A DNA stretch of 64,000 nt from Hippophae tibetana (GCA_037013495.1 CM072801.1:101439816-101503815), one strand, 5' to 3'; positions 27,251 to 41,845 are shown, counted from the first letter of the stretch. Notes: a model not told the origin generated them from the letters alone. Translations and numbers: made by a program.

Positions 27251-30200
27251 ATGGGAAAATGTTTAATTTTTTTCATTTCCACTTATTTTCTTTTCCTTAT
27301 CTTTTCTCACTATTTTCTTTACTTTTTATGTGTTGATTCCGAGCAAAATCTAATTCATTCGAATTTTGGTGCCTTCCTCCTACATGAAAAAAGGTTACCT
27401 CAATAACTTGTTTTAGAAATCATTTGTAAAAAGTTTGTTACCTAGCAAGAAATATTTCTATGTTGCAAGCCCACAATATTTCCCCTTATCTTTCGTTGCT
27501 TCTTACTCTTCGAATGAGTTTGGAATAAGATTATAAGGTAGAAAGGAAAAACACAATGTTAAATTCATTACGGTACATTCCAACAAAACTAGAATAATTT
27601 ATAAATATGGTAAGAATATTGATGTCATAAAAGAATTAAGAATGAGAAGTACTAATCTCTTATTAAAAACAGTTAATTAAGAAAAAATATGAAGTTTGAT
27701 TGTTTCGCATTTTAAGACGTAGTATATTCCGTTTAAATATTTCATAATAGTAGGGAAATAATATTTGGAATATTTATTTACCCTGTTTCTATAGTAAAAT
27801 AGAAATGAGAAAATGTTTAATTTTTTTCATTTCCACTTATTTTCTTTTCCTTATCTTTTCTCATTATTTTCTTTACTTTTTAAGTGATGATTCCTATTAA
27901 AATCTAATTCATTCGAATTTTGGTGCCTTGCTCTTACATGAAAAATGTTACCGCAATAACTTGTTTTAGAACTCATTTGTTAAAAGTTTGTTACCTAGCA
28001 AGACATATTTCTATGTTGCAAGCGCACAATATTTCCCCTTATCTTTCGTTGCTTCTTACTCTTTGAATGGGTTTGGAATAAGATTATAAGGTAGAAAGGA
28101 AAAACACAATGTTAAATTCATTACGGTACATTCCAACAAAACTAGAATAATTTATAAATATGGTAAAAATATTGATGTCATAAAAGAATTAAGAATGAGA
28201 AGTACTGATCTCTTCTTTAAAAAACTTAATTAACAAAAATTATGAAGTTTCAGGATTTGGCGTTTTAAGACGTAATATATTCCGTTTAAATATTTCAAAA
28301 TAATAGGGAAATAAAATTTGGAGTATTAATTTTCCCTGTTCCTATTGTAAAATAGAAATGAGAAAATGTTTAATTTTTTTCATATCCACTTATTTTCGTT
28401 TCGTTATCTTTTCTCACTATTTTCTTTACTTTTTAAGTGTTGATTCCCAGCAAAATCTAATTCATTCGAATTTTGGTGCCTTCCTCCTACATGAAGAAAG
28501 GTTACCGCAATAACTTGTTTTAGAAATCATTTGTAAAAAGTTTGTTACCTAGCAAGTAATATTTTCTATGTTGCAAGCGCACAATATTTCCCCTCATCTT
28601 TCGTTGCTTCTTAATCTTCGAATGGGTTTGGAATAAGATTATAAGGTAGAAAGGAAAAACACAATGTTAAATTCATTACGGTAAATTCCAACAAAACTAT
28701 AATAATTTATAAATATGGTAAGAATATTGATGTCATAAAAGAATTAAGAATGAGAAGTACTAATCTCTTATTAAAAACAATTAATTAATAAAAAATATGA
28801 AGATTGATTGTTTCGCATTTTAAGACGTAGTGTATTCTATTTAAATATTTCATAATAGTAAGGATATAAAATTTGGAATATTTATTTACCCTGTTGCTAT
28901 AGTAAAATAGAAATGGGAAAATGTTTAATTTTTTCCATTTCCACTTATTTTCTTTTCCTTATCTTTTCTCACTATTTTCTTTACTTCTTAAGCGTTGTTT
29001 CCCAGCAAAATCTAATTCATTCGAATTTTGGTGCCTCCCTCCTACATGAAAAATGTTACCGCAATAACTTGTTTTAGAAATTATTTGTAAAAAGTTTGTT
29101 ACCTAGCAAGAAATATTTCTATGTTGCAAGCGCACAATATTTCCTCTCATCTTTCGTTGCTTCTTACTCTTCGAATGGGTTTGGAATAAGATTATAAGGT
29201 AGAAAGGAAAAACACAATGTTAAATTCATTACGGTACATTCCATCAAAACTAGAATAATTTATAAATATGGTAAGAATATTGATGTCATAAAAGAATTAA
29301 GAATGAGAAGTACTAATCTCTTATTAAAAACAATTAATTAATAAAAAATATGAAGATTGATTGTTTCGCATTTTAAGACGTAGTGTATTCTGTTTAAATA
29401 TTTCATAAAAGTAAGGATATAAAATTTGGAATATTTATTTACCCTGTTTCTATAGTAAAATAGAAATGAGAAAATGTTTAATTTTTTCCATTTCCACTTA
29501 TTTTCTTTTCCTTATCTTTTCTCACTATTTTCTTTACTTTTTAAGCGTTGTTTCCCAGCAAAATCTAATTCATTCGAATTTTGGTGCCTCCCTCCTACAT
29601 GAAAAATGTTACCGCAATAACTTGTTTTAGAAATCATTTGTAAAAAGTTTGTTACCTAGCAAGAAATATTTCTATGTTGCAAGCGCACAATATTTCCCCT
29701 TATCTTTTGTTTCTTCTTACTCTTCGAATGGGTTGGAATAAGATTATAAGGTAGAAAGGAAAAACACAATGTTAAATTCATTACGGTACATTCCAACAAA
29801 ACAAGAATAATTTATAAATATGGTAAGAATATTGATGTCATAAAAGAATTAAGAATGAAATGTACTAATCTCTTATTAAAAACAATTAATTAATAAAAAA
29901 TATGAAGATTGATTGGTTCGCATTTTACGACGTAATATATTCCGTTTAAATATTCCAAAATAGTAGGGAAATAAAATTTGGAGTATTAATTTCCCCTGTT
30001 CCTATTGTAAAATTGAAATGAGAAAATGTTTAATTTTTTTCATATCCACTTATTTTCGTTTTCCTTATCTTTTCTCACTATTTTCTTTACTTTTTTAAGT
30101 GTTGATTCCCAGCAAAATCTAATTCATTCGAATTTTGGTGCCTTCCTCCTACATGAAGAAAGGTTACCGCAATAACTTGTTTTAGAAATCATTTGTAAAA

Positions 30201-33200
30201 AGTTTGTTACCTAGCAAGAAATATTTCTATGTTGCAAGTGCACAATATTTCCCCTCATCTTTCGTTGCTTCTTACTCTTCGAATGGGTTTGGAATAAGAT
30301 TATAAGGTAGAAAGGAAAAAACACAATGTTAAATTCATTACGGTACATTCCAACAAAACTAGAATAATTTATAAATATGGTAAGAATATTGATGTCATAA
30401 AAGAATTAAGAATGAGACGTACTAATCTCTTATTAAAAACAATTAATTAATAAAAAATATGAAGATTGATTGTTTCGCATTTTAAGACGTAGTGTATTCT
30501 ATTTAAATATTTCATAATAGTAAGGATATAAAATTTGGAATATTTATTTACCCTGTTTCTATAGTAAAATAGAAATGGGAAAATGTTTAATTTTTTCCAT
30601 TTCCACTTATTTTCTTTTCCTTATCTTTTCTCACTATTTTCTTTACTTTTTAAGCGTTGTTTCCCAGCAAAATCTAATTCATTCGAATTTTGGTGCCTCC
30701 CTCCTACATGAAAAATGTTACCGCAATAACTTGTTTTAGAAATCATTTGTAAAAAGTTTGTTACCTAGCAAGAAATATTTCTATGTTGCAAGCGCACAAT
30801 ATTTCCCCCTCATCTTTCGTTGCTTCTTACTCTTCGAATGGGTTTGGAATAAGATTATAAGGTAGAAAGGAAAAACACAATGTTAAATTCATTACGGTAC
30901 ATTCCAACAAAACTAGAATAATTTATAAATATGGTAAGAATATTGATGTCATAAAAGAATTAAGAATGAGAAGTACTAATCTCTTATTAAAAAAAATTAA
31001 TTAATAAAAAATATGAAGATTGATTGTTTCGCATTTTAAGACGTAGTGTATTCTGTTTAAATATTTCATAAAAGTAAGGATATAAAATTTCGAATATTTA
31101 TTTACCTTGTTTCTATAGTAAAATAGAAATGAGAAAATGTTTAATTTTTTCCATTTCCACTTATTTTCTTTTCCTTATCTTTTCTCACTATTTTCTTTAC
31201 TTTTTAAGCGTTGTTTCCCAGCAAAATCTAATTCATTCGAATTTTGGTGCCTCCCTCCTACATGAAAAATGTTACCGCAATAACTTGTTTTAGAAATCAT
31301 TTGTAAAAAGTTTGTTACCTAGCAAGAAATATTTCTATGTTGCAAGCGCACAATATTTCCTCTCATCTTTCGTTGCTTCTTACTCTTCGAATGGGTTTGG
31401 AATAAGATTATAAGGTAGAAAGGAAAAACACAATGTTAAATTCATTACGGTACATTCCAACAAAACTAGAATAATTTATAAATATGGTAAGAATATTGAT
31501 GTCATAAAAGAATTAAGAATGAGAAGTACTAATCTCTTATTAAAAAAAATTAATTAATAAAAAATATGAAGATTGATTGTTTCGCATTTTAAGACGTAGT
31601 GTATTCTGTTTAAATATTTCATAAAAGTAAGGATATAAAATTTCGAATATTTATTTACCTTGTTTCTATAGTAAAATAGAAATGAGAAAATGTTTAATTT
31701 TTTCCATTTCCACTTATTTTCTTTTCCTTATCTTTTCTCACTATTTTCTTTACTTTTTAAGCGTTGTTTCCCAGCAAAATCTAATTCATTCGAATTTTGG
31801 TGCCTCCCTCCTACATGAAAAAATGTTACCGCAATAACTTGTTTTAGAAATCATTTGTAAAACGTTTGTTACCTAGCAAGAAATATTTCTATGTTGCAAG
31901 CGCACAATATTTCCCCTTATCTTTCGTTACTTCTTACTCTTCGAATGGGTTTGGAATAAGATTATAAGGTAGAAAGGAAAAACACAATGTTAAATTCATT
32001 ACGGTACATTCCAACAAAACTAGAATAATTTATAAATATGGTAAGAATATTGATGTCATAAAAGAATTAAGAATGAAAAGTACTAATCTCTTATTAAAAA
32101 CAATTAATTAAGAAAAAATATGAAGTTTGGATTGTTTAGCATTTTAAGACGTAGTATATTCCGTTTAAATATTTCATAATACTAGGGAAATAATATTTGG
32201 AATATTTATTTACCCTGTTTCTATAGTAAAATTGAAATGAGAAAATGTTTAATTTTTTTCATTTCCACTTATTTTCTTTTCCTTATCTTTTCTCATTATT
32301 TTCTTTACTTTTTAAGTGATGATTCCTATTAAAATCTAATTCATTCGAATTTTGGTGCCTTCCCCTTACATGAAAAATGTTACCGCAATAACTTGTTTTA
32401 GAAATCATTTGTTAAAAGTTTCTTACCTAGCAAGACATATTTCTATGTTGCAAGCGCACAATATTTCCCCTCATCTTTCGTTGCTTCTTACTCTTCGAAT
32501 GGGTTTGGAATAAGATTATAAGGTAGAAAGGAAAAACACAATGTTAAATTCATTACGGTACATTCCAACAAAACTAGAATAATTTATAAATATGGTAAGA
32601 ATATTGATGTCATAAAAGAATTAAGAATGAGAAGTACTAATCTCTTATTAAAAAAAATTAATTAATAAAAAATATGAAGATTGATTGTTTCGCATTTTAA
32701 GACGTAGTGTATTCTGTTTAAATATTTCATAAAAGTAAGGATATAAAATTTCGAATATTTATTTACCTTGTTTCTATAGTAAAATAGAAATGAGAAAATG
32801 TTTAATTTTTTCAATTTCCACTTATTTTCTTTTCCTTATCTTTTCTCACTATTTTCTTTACTTTTTAAGCGTTGTTTCCCAGCAAAATCTAATTCATTCG
32901 AATTTTGGTGCCTCCCTCCTACATGAAAAATGTTACCGCAATAACTTGTTTTAGAAATCATTTGTAAAACGTTTGTTACCTAGCAAGAAATATTTCTATG
33001 TTGCAAGCGCACAATATTTCCCCTTATCTTTCGTTACTTCTTACTCTTCGAATGGGTTTGGAATAAGATTATAAGGTAGAAAGGAAAAACACAATGTTAA
33101 ATTCATTACGGTACATTCCAACAAAACTAGAATAATTTATAAATATGGTAAGAATATTGATGTCATAAAAGAATTAAGAATGAAAAGTACTAATCTCTTA

Positions 33201-36200
33201 TTAAAAACAATTAATTAAGAAAAAATATGAAGTTTGATTGTTTAGCATTTTAAGACGTAGTATATTCCGTTTAAATATTTCATAATACTAGGGAAATAAT
33301 ATTTGGAATATTTATTTACCCTGTTTCTATAGTAAAATTGAAATGAGAAAATGTTTAATTTTTTTCATTTCCACTTATTTTCTTTTCCTTATCTTTTCTC
33401 ATTATTTTTCTTTACTTTTTAAGTGATGATTCCTATTAAAATCTAATTCATTCGAATTTTGGTGCCTTCCCCTTACATGAAAAATGTTACCGCAATAACT
33501 TGTTTTAGAAATCATTTGTTAAAAGTTTCTTACCTAGCAAGACATATTTCTATGTTGCAAGCGCACAATATTTCCCCTTATTTTTCGTTGCTTCTTACTC
33601 TTTGAATGGGTTTGGAATAAGATTATAAGGTAGAAAGGAAAAACACAATGTTAAATTCATTACGGTACATTCCAACAAAACTAGAATAATTTATAAATAT
33701 GGTAAAAATATTGATGTCATAAAAGAATTAAGAATGAGAAGAACTGATCTCTTCTTTAAAAAACTTAATTAACAAAAATTATGAAGTTTCAGGATTTGGC
33801 GTTTTAAGACGTAATATATTCCGTTTAAATATTTCAAAATAATAGGGAAATAAAATTTGCAGTATTAATTTCCCCTGTTCCTATTGTAAAATAGAAATGA
33901 GAAAATGTTTAATTTTTTTCATATCCACTTATTTTCGTTTCCTTATCTTTTCTCACTATTTTCTTTACTTTTTAAGTGTTGATTCCCAGCAAAATCTAAT
34001 TCATTCGAATTTTGGTGCCTTCCTCCTACATGAAGAAAGGTTACCGCAATAACTTGTTTTAGAAATCATTTGTAAAAAGTTTGTTACCTAGCAAGACATA
34101 TTTCTATGTTGCAAGCGCACAATATTTCCCCTCATCTTTCGTTGCTTCTTACTCTTCGAATGGGTTTGGAATAAGATTATAAGGTAGAAAGGAAAAACAA
34201 AATGTTGAATTCATTACGGTACATTCCAACAAAACTAGAATAATTTATAAATATGGTAAGAATATTGATGTCATAAAAGAATTAAGAATGAGAAGTACTA
34301 ATCTCTTATTAAAAACAATTAATTGATAAAAAATATGAAGATTGATTGTTTCGCATTTTAAGACGTAGTGTATTCTGTTTAAATATTTCATAATAGTAAG
34401 GATATAAAATTTGGAATATTTATTTACCCTGTTTCTATAGTAAAATAGAAATGGGAAAATGTTTAATATTTTCCATTTCCACTTATTTTCTTTTCCTTAT
34501 CTTTTCTCACTATTTTCTTTACTTTTTAAGCGTTGTTTCCCAGCAAAATCTAATTCATTCGAATTTTGGTGCCTCCCTCCTACATGAAAAATGTTACCGC
34601 AATAACTTGTTTTAGAAATCATTTGTAAAAAGTTTGTTACCTAGCAAGAAATATTTCTATGTTGCAAGCGCACAATATTTCCCCTTATCTTTTGTTTCTT
34701 CTTACTCTTCGAATGGGGTTGGAATATGATTATAAGGTAGAAAGGAAAAAACACAATGTTAAATTCATTACGGTACATTCCAACAAAACAAGAATAATTT
34801 ATAAATATGGTAAGAATATTGATGTCATAAAAGAATTAAGAATGAAATGTACTAATCTCTTATTAAAAACAATTAATTAATAAAAAATATGAAGATTGAT
34901 TGGGTCCCATTTTAAGACGTAGTGTATTCTGTTTAAATATTTCATAATAGTAAGGATATAAAATTTGAAATATTTATTTACCCTGTTTCTATAGTAAAAT
35001 AGAAATGAGAAAATGTTTAATTTTTTCCATTTCCACTTATTTTCTTTTCCTTATCTTTTCTCACTATTTTCTTTACTTTTTAAGCGTTGTTTCCCACCAA
35101 AATCTAATTCATTCGAATTTTGGTGCCTCCCTCCTACATGAAAAATGTTACCGCAATAACTTGTTTTAGAAATCATATTTTAAAAGTTTGTTACCTAGCA
35201 AGAAATATTTCTATGTTCCAAGCGCACAATATTTCCCCTTATCTTTCATTGCTTCTTACTCTTCGAATGGGTTTGGAATAAGATTATAAGGTAGAACTGA
35301 AAAACACAATGTTAAATTCATTACGGTACATTCCAACAAAACTAGAATAATTTATAAATATGGTAAGAATATTGATGTCATAAAAGAATTAAGAATGAAA
35401 AGTACTAATCTCTTATTAAAAACAATTAATTAAGAAAAAATATGAAGTTTGATTGTTTAGCATTTTAAGACGTAGTATATTCCGTTTAAATATTTCATAA
35501 TACTAGGGAAATAATATTTGGAATATTTATTTACCCTGTTTCTATAGTAAAATTGAAATGAGAAAATGTTTAATTTTTTTCATTTCCACTTATTTTCTTT
35601 TCCTTATCTTTTCTCATTATTTTCTTTACTTTTTAAGTGATGATTCCTATTAAAATCTAATTCATTCGAATTTTGGTGCCTTCCTCTTACATGAAAAATG
35701 TTACCGCAATAACTTGTTTTAGAAATCATTTGTTAAAAGTTTGTTACCTAGCAAGACATATTTCTATGTTGCAAGCGCACAATATTTCCCCTTATTTTTC
35801 GTTGCTTCTTACTCTTTGAATGGGTTTGGAATAAGATTATAAGGTAGAAAGGAAAAACACAATGTTAAATTCATTACGGTACATTCCAACAAAACTAGAA
35901 TAATTTATAAATATGGTAAAAATATTGATGTCATAAAAGAATTAAGAATGAGAAGTACTGATCTCTTCTTTAAAAAACTTAATTAACAAAAATTATGAAG
36001 TTTCAGGATTTGGCGTTTTAAGACGTAATATATTCCGTTTAAATATTTCAAAATAATAGGGAAATAAAATTTGGAGTATTAATTTCCCCTGTTCCTATTG
36101 TAAAATAGAAATGAGAAAATGTTTAATTTTTTTCATATCCACTTATTTTCGTTTCCTTATCTTTTCTCACTATTTTCTTTACTTTTTAAGTGTTGATTCC

Positions 36201-37770
36201 CAGCAAAATCTAATTCATTCAAATTTTGGTGCCTTCCTCCTACATGAAGAAAGGTTACCGCAATAACTTGTTTTAGAAATCATTTGTAACAAGTTTGTTA
36301 CCTAGCAAGACATATTTCTATGTTGCAAGCACACAATATTTCCCCTCATCTTTCGTTGCTTCTTACTCTTCGAATCGGTTTGGAATAAGATTATAAGGTA
36401 GAAAGGAAAAACACAATGTTGAATTCATTACGGTACATTCCAACAAAACTAGAATAATTTATAAATATGGTAAGAATATTGATGTCATAAAAGAATTAAG
36501 AATGAGAAGTACTAATCTCTTATTAAAAACAATTAATTAATAAAAAATATGAAGATTGATTGTTTCGCATTTTAAGACGTAGTGTATTCTGTTTAAATAT
36601 TTCATAATAGTAAGGATATAAAATTTGGAATATTTATTTACCCTCTTTCTATAGTAAAATAGAAATGGGAAAATGTTTAATTTTTTCCATTTCCACTTAT
36701 TTTCTTTTCCTTATCTTTTCTCACTATTTTTTTTACTTTTTAAGCGTTGTTTCCCAGCAAAATCTAATTCATTCGAATTTTGGTGCCTCCCTCCTACATG
36801 AAAAATGTTACCGCAATAACTTGTTTTAGAAATCATTTGTAAAAAGTTTCTTACCTAGCAAGAAATATTTCTATGTTGCAAGCGCACAATATTTCCCCTC
36901 ATCTTTCGTTGCTTCTTACTCTTCGAATGGGTTTGGAATAAGATTATAAGGTAGAAAGGAAAAACACAATGTTAAATTCATTACGGTACATTCCAACAAA
37001 ACTAGAATAATTTATAAATATGGTAAGAATATTGATGTCATAAAAGAATTAAGAATGAGAAGTACTAATCTCTTATTAAAAACAATTAATTAATAAAAAA
37101 TTTGAAGATTGATTGTTTCGCATTTTAAGACGTAGTGTATTCTGTTTAAATATTTCATAATAGTAAGGATATAAAATTTGGAATATTTATTTACCCTGTT
37201 TCTATAGTAAAATAGAAATAGGAAAATGTTTAATTTTTTCCATTTCCACTTATTTTCTTTTCCTTATCTTTTCTCACTATTTTCTTTACTTCTTAAGCGT
37301 TGTTTCCCAGCAAAATCTAATTCATTCGAATTTTGGTGCCTCCCTCCTACATGAAAAATGTTACCGCAATAACTTCTTTTAGAAATCATTTGTAAAAAGT
37401 TTGTTACCTAGCAAGAAATATTTCTATGTTGCAAGCGCACAATATTTCCCCTTATCTTTCATTGCTTCTTACTCTTCGAATGGGTTTGGAATAAGATTAT
37501 AAGGTAGAAAGGAAAAACACAATGTTAAATTCATTACGGTACATTCCAACAAAACTAGAATAATTTATAAATATGGTAAGAATATTGATGTCATAAAAGA
37601 ATTAAGAATGAGAAGTACTAATCTCTTATTAAAAACAATTAATTAAGAAAAAATATGAAGTTTGATTGTTTCGCATTTTAAGACGTAGTGTATTCTGTTT
37701 AAATATTTCATAAAAGTAAGGATATAAAATTTGGAATATTTATTTACCCTGTTTCTATAGTAAAATAGAA
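27251..37770 (+). repeat. Irregular mosaic of monomers with local periods 1, 2, 4 and 9
   Basis: Anchors 27251, 27805, 28358, 28913, 29466, 30018, 30575, 31129, 31682, 32237, 32790, 33343, 33897, 34451, 35005, 35558, 36111, 36665 and 37218. Period 1: 31129 and 31682 share AATTTCGAATATT and TTACCTTG. Period 2: 31682-32237 repeats as 32790-33343 (ATACTAGGG, AAAATTGAAATG). Period 4: 33343-33897 recurs as 35558-36111. Period 9: 29466 and 34451 share CTTTTGTTTCTTC, AAACAAGAATAAT and GAATGAAATGTAC. The 30018 unit is a hybrid with three extra bases in homopolymer runs, giving a 557-bp interval. No gene is visible. Confidence 0.8.
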
Positions 37771-39986
37771 ATGAGAAAATGTTTAATTTTTGTCATTTCC
37801 ACTTATTTTCTTTTCCTTATCTTTTCTCACTATTTTCTTTACTTTTTAAGTGTTGATTCCCATTAAAATCTAATTCATTCGAATTTTGGTGCCTTCCTCC
37901 TACATGAAAAAAGGTTACCGCAATAACGTGTTTTAGAAATCATTTGTAAAAAGTTTGTTACCTAGCAAGAAATATTTCTATGTTGCAAGCGCACAATATT
38001 TCCCCTTATCTTTCGTTGCTTCTTACTCTTCAAATTGGTTTGGAATAAGATTATAAGGTAGAAAGGAAAAACACAATGTTAAATTCATTACGGTACATTC
38101 TAACAAAACTAGAATAATTTATAAATATGGTAAGAATATTGATGTCATAAAAGAATTAAGAATGAGAACTACTGATCTCTTCTTTAAAAAACTTAATTAA
38201 CAAAAATTATGAAGTTTCAGGATTTGGCGTTTTAAGACGTAATATATTCCGTTTAAATATTTCAAAATAATAGGGAAATAAAATTTGGGGTATTTATTTC
38301 CCCTATTTCTATTGTAAAATAGAAATGAGAAAATGTTTACTTTTTTTCATACCCACTTATTTTCGTTTCCTTATCTTTTCTCACTATTTTCTTTACTTTT
38401 TAAGTGTTGACTCCCAGCAAAATCTAATTCATTCGAATTTTGGTGCCTTCCTCCTACATGAAAAAAGGTTACCGCAATAACGTGTTTTAGAAATCATTTG
38501 TAAAAAGTTTGTTACCTAGCAAGAAATATTTCTATGTTGCAAGCGCACAATATTTCCCCTTATCTTTCATTGCTTCTTACTCTTCGAATGGGTTTGGAAT
38601 AAGATTATAAGGTAGAAAGGAAAAACACAATGTTAAATTCATTAAGGTACATTCCAACAAAACTATAATAATTTATAAATATGGTAAAAATATTGATGTC
38701 ATAAAAGAATTAAGAATGAGAAGTACTGATCTCTTCTTTAAAAAACTTAATTAACAAAAATTATGAAGTTTCAAGATTTGGCGTTTTAAGACGTAATATA
38801 TTCCGTTTAAATATTTCAAAATAATAGGGAAATAAAATTTGGAGTATTTATTTCCCCTGTTTCTTTTGTAAAATAGAAATGAGAAAATGTTTAATTTTTT
38901 TCATATCGACTTATTTTAGTTTCCTTATCTTTTCTCACTATTTTCATTACTTTTTAAGTGTTGACTCCCAGCAAAATCTAATTCATTCGAATTTTGGTGC
39001 CTTCCTCCTACATGAAAAAAGGTTACCGCAATAACGTGTTTTAGAAATCATTTGTAAAAAGTTTGTTACCTAGCAAGAAATATTTCTATGTTGCAAGCGC
39101 ACAATATTTCCCCTTATCTTTCATTGCTTCTTACTCTTCGAATGGGTTTGGAATAAGATTATAAGGTAGAAAGGAAAAACACAATGTTAAATTCATTAAG
39201 GTACATTCCAACAAAACTATAATAATTTATAAATATGGTAAAAATATTGATGTCATAAAAGAATTAAGAATGAGAAGTACTGATCTCTTCTTTAAAAAAC
39301 TTAATTAACAAAAATTATGAAGTTTCAGGATTTGGCGTTTTATGACGTAATATATTCCGTTTAAATATTTCAAAATAATAGGGAAATAAAATTTGGAGTA
39401 TTTATTTCCCCTGTTTCTTTTGTAAAATAGAAATGAGAAAATGTTTAATTTTTTTCATATCGACTTATTTTAGTTTCCTTATCTTTTCTCACTATTTTCT
39501 TTACTTTTTAAGTGTTGACTCCCAGCAAAATCTAATTCATTCGAATTTTGGTGCCTTCCTCCAACATGAAAAAAGGTTACCGCAATAACTTCTTTTAGAA
39601 ATCATTTGTAAAAAGTTTGTTACCTAGCAAGAAATATTTCTATGTTGCAAGCGCACAATATTTCCCCTTATCTTTCATTGCTTCTTACTCTTCGAATGGG
39701 TTTGGAATAAGATTATAAGGTAGAAAGGAAAAACACAATGTTAAATTCATTACGGTACATTCCAACAAAACTAGAATAATTTATAAATATGGTAAGAATA
39801 TTGATGTCATAAAAGAATTAAGAATGAGAAGTACTAATCTCTTATTAAAAACAATTAATTAAGAAAAAATATGAAGTTTGATTGTTTCGCATTTTAAGAC
39901 GTAGTGTATTCTGTTTAAATATTTCATAAAAGTAAGGATATAAAATTTGGAATATTTATTTACCCTGTTTCTATAGTAAAATAGAA
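37771..39986 (+). repeat. 4-monomer lead-in to the trimer array
   Basis: Anchors 37771, 38325, 38879 and 39433. The 37771 unit has the TTTAATTTTTGTCATTTCC marker of trimer type A, but with GTGTATTCTG and CCCATTAAAATC, which it shares only with the first trimer unit at 39987. The 38325 unit (TTGGGGTATTT, TTTACTTTTTTTCATACCC) returns at 47189 and 48851. The 38879 and 39433 units are early forms of types B and C. The block looks like an older arrangement from which the trimer was amplified. Confidence 0.8.
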
Positions 39987-41440
39987 ATGAGAAAATGTTT
40001 AATTTTTGTCATTTCCACTTATTTTCTTTTCCTTATCTTTTCTCACTATTTTCTTTACTTTTTAAGTGTTGATTCCCATTAAAATCTAATTCATTCGAAT
40101 TTTGGTGCCTTCCTCCTACATGAAAAAAGGTTACCGCAATAACGTGTTTTAGAAATCATTTGTAAAAAGTTTGTTACCTAGCAAGAAATATTTCTATGTT
40201 GCAAGCGCACAATATTTCCCCTTATCTTTCATTGCTTCTTACTCTTCGAATGGGTTTGGAATAAGATTATAAGGTAGAAAGGAAAAACACAATGTTAAAT
40301 TCATTACGGTACATTCCAACAAAACTATAATAATTTATAAATATGGTAAAAATATTGATGTCATAAAAGAATTAAGAATGAGAAGTACTGATCTCTTCTT
40401 TAAAAAACTTAATTAACAAAAATTATGAAGTTTCAGGATTTGGCGTTTTAAGCCGTAATATATTCCGTTTAAATATTTCAAAATAATAGGGAAATAAAAT
40501 TTGGAGTATTTATTTCCCCTGTTTCTTTTGTAAAATAGAAATGAGAAAATGTTTAATTTTTTTCATATCGACTTATTTTAGTTTCCTTATCTTTTCTCAC
40601 TATTTTCTTTACTTTTTAAGTGTTGACTCCCAGCAAAATCTAATTCATTCGAATTTTGGTGCCTTCCTCCTACATGAAAAAAGGTTACCGCAATAACGTG
40701 TTTTAGAAATCATTTGTAAAAAGTTTGTTACCTAGCAAGAAATATTTCTATGTTGCAAGCGCACAATATTTCCCCTTATCTTTCATTGCTTCTTACTCTT
40801 CGAATGGGTTTGGAATAAGATTATAAGGTAGAAAGGAAAAACACAATGTTAAATTCATTAAGGTACATTCCAACAAAACTATAATAATTTATAAATATGG
40901 TAAAAATATTGATGTCATAAAAGAATTAAGAATGAGAAGTACTGATCTCTTCTTTAAAAAACTTAATTAACAAAAATTATGAAGTTTCAAGATTTGGCGT
41001 TTTAAGACGTAATATATTCCGTTTAAATATTTCAAAATAATAGGGAAATAAAATTTGGAGTATTTATTTCCCCTGTTTCTTTTGTAAAATAGAAATGAGA
41101 AAATGTTTAATTTTTTTCATATCGACTTATTTTAGTTTCCTTATCTTTTCTCACTATTTTCTTTACTTTTTAAGTGTTGACTCCCAGCAAAATCTAATTC
41201 ATTCGAATTTTGGTGCCTTCCTCCAACATGAAAAAAGGTTACCGCAATAACTTCTTTTAGAAATCATTTGTAAAAAGTTTGTTACCTAGCAAGAAATATT
41301 TCTATGTTGCAAGCGCACAATATTTCCCCTTATCTTTCATTGCTTCTTACTCTTCGAATGGGTTTGGAATAAGATTATAAGGTAGAAAGGAAAAACACAA
41401 TGTTAAATTCATTACGGTACATTCCAACAAAACTAGAATA

Positions 41441-41458
41441 ATTTATAAATATGGTAAG
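41441..41458 (+). promoter_or_regulatory. TATA-like TTATAAAT followed by splice-donor-like ATGGTAAG
   Basis: TTTATAAAT ends at 41450 and ATG|GTAAG follows at 41451-41458. The pair recurs in most monomers; some families read GGTAAAAA. The same monomer has a pyrimidine tract ending in TAAG (41171-41174) and CCCAG (ending 41187), which resembles a splice acceptor. These are sequence resemblances only. Such motifs arise easily in AT-rich DNA. Confidence 0.2.
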
Positions 41459-41629
41459 AATATTGATGTCATAAAAGAATTAAGAATGAGAAGTACTAAT
41501 CTCTTATTAAAAACAATTAATTAAGAAAAAATATGAAGTTTGATTGTTTCGCATTTTAAGACGTAGTATATTCCGTTTAAATATTTCATAATAGTAAGGA
41601 AATAATATTTGGAATATTTATTTACCCTG

Positions 41630-41649
41630 TTTCTATAGTAAAATAGAAA
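41630..41649. repeat. Inverted repeat (hairpin/cruciform-prone) before the anchor, representative copy
   Basis: Arms TTTCTAT (41630-41636) and ATAGAAA (41643-41649) pair perfectly over 7 bp with a 6-nt loop. In copies with TTTCTATT-GTAA-AATAGAAA the arms are 8 bp with a 4-nt loop. The element sits at the same place in almost every monomer, just 5' of the anchor. Trimer types B and C (TTTCTTTTG) and the TTCCTATTG copies carry one mismatch. Whether it extrudes in vivo is unknown. Confidence 0.75.
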
Positions 41650-41664
41650 TGAGAAAATGTTTAA

Positions 41665-41725
41665 TTTTTGTCATTTCCACTTATTTTCTTTTCCTTATCT
41701 TTTCTCACTATTTTCTTTACTTTTT
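41665..41725 (+). other. Pyrimidine-rich tract with helically phased T-tracts, representative copy
   Basis: T-runs of four or more start at 41665, 41684, 41689, 41700, 41711 and 41721. The last four are spaced 11, 11 and 10 bp, close to the DNA helical repeat. Regularly phased A/T-tracts are known to bend DNA. The + strand here is almost all pyrimidine apart from scattered A. The block is among the best conserved parts of the monomer and recurs in every complete copy. Confidence 0.7.
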
Positions 41726-41845
41726 AAGTGTTGATTCCCATCAAAATCTAATTCATTCGAATTTTGGTGCCTTCCTCCTACATGAAAAAAGGTTACCGCA
41801 ATAACGTGTTTTAGAAATCATTTGTAAAAAGTTTGTTACCTAGCA

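Noticed and set aside
34659..34880. 73-codon + strand ORF
   Set aside because: It exists only because this copy has an extra A in the A-run and TAT where other copies have TAA. It starts in one frame of the monomer and ends in another, and it is not conserved in other units.
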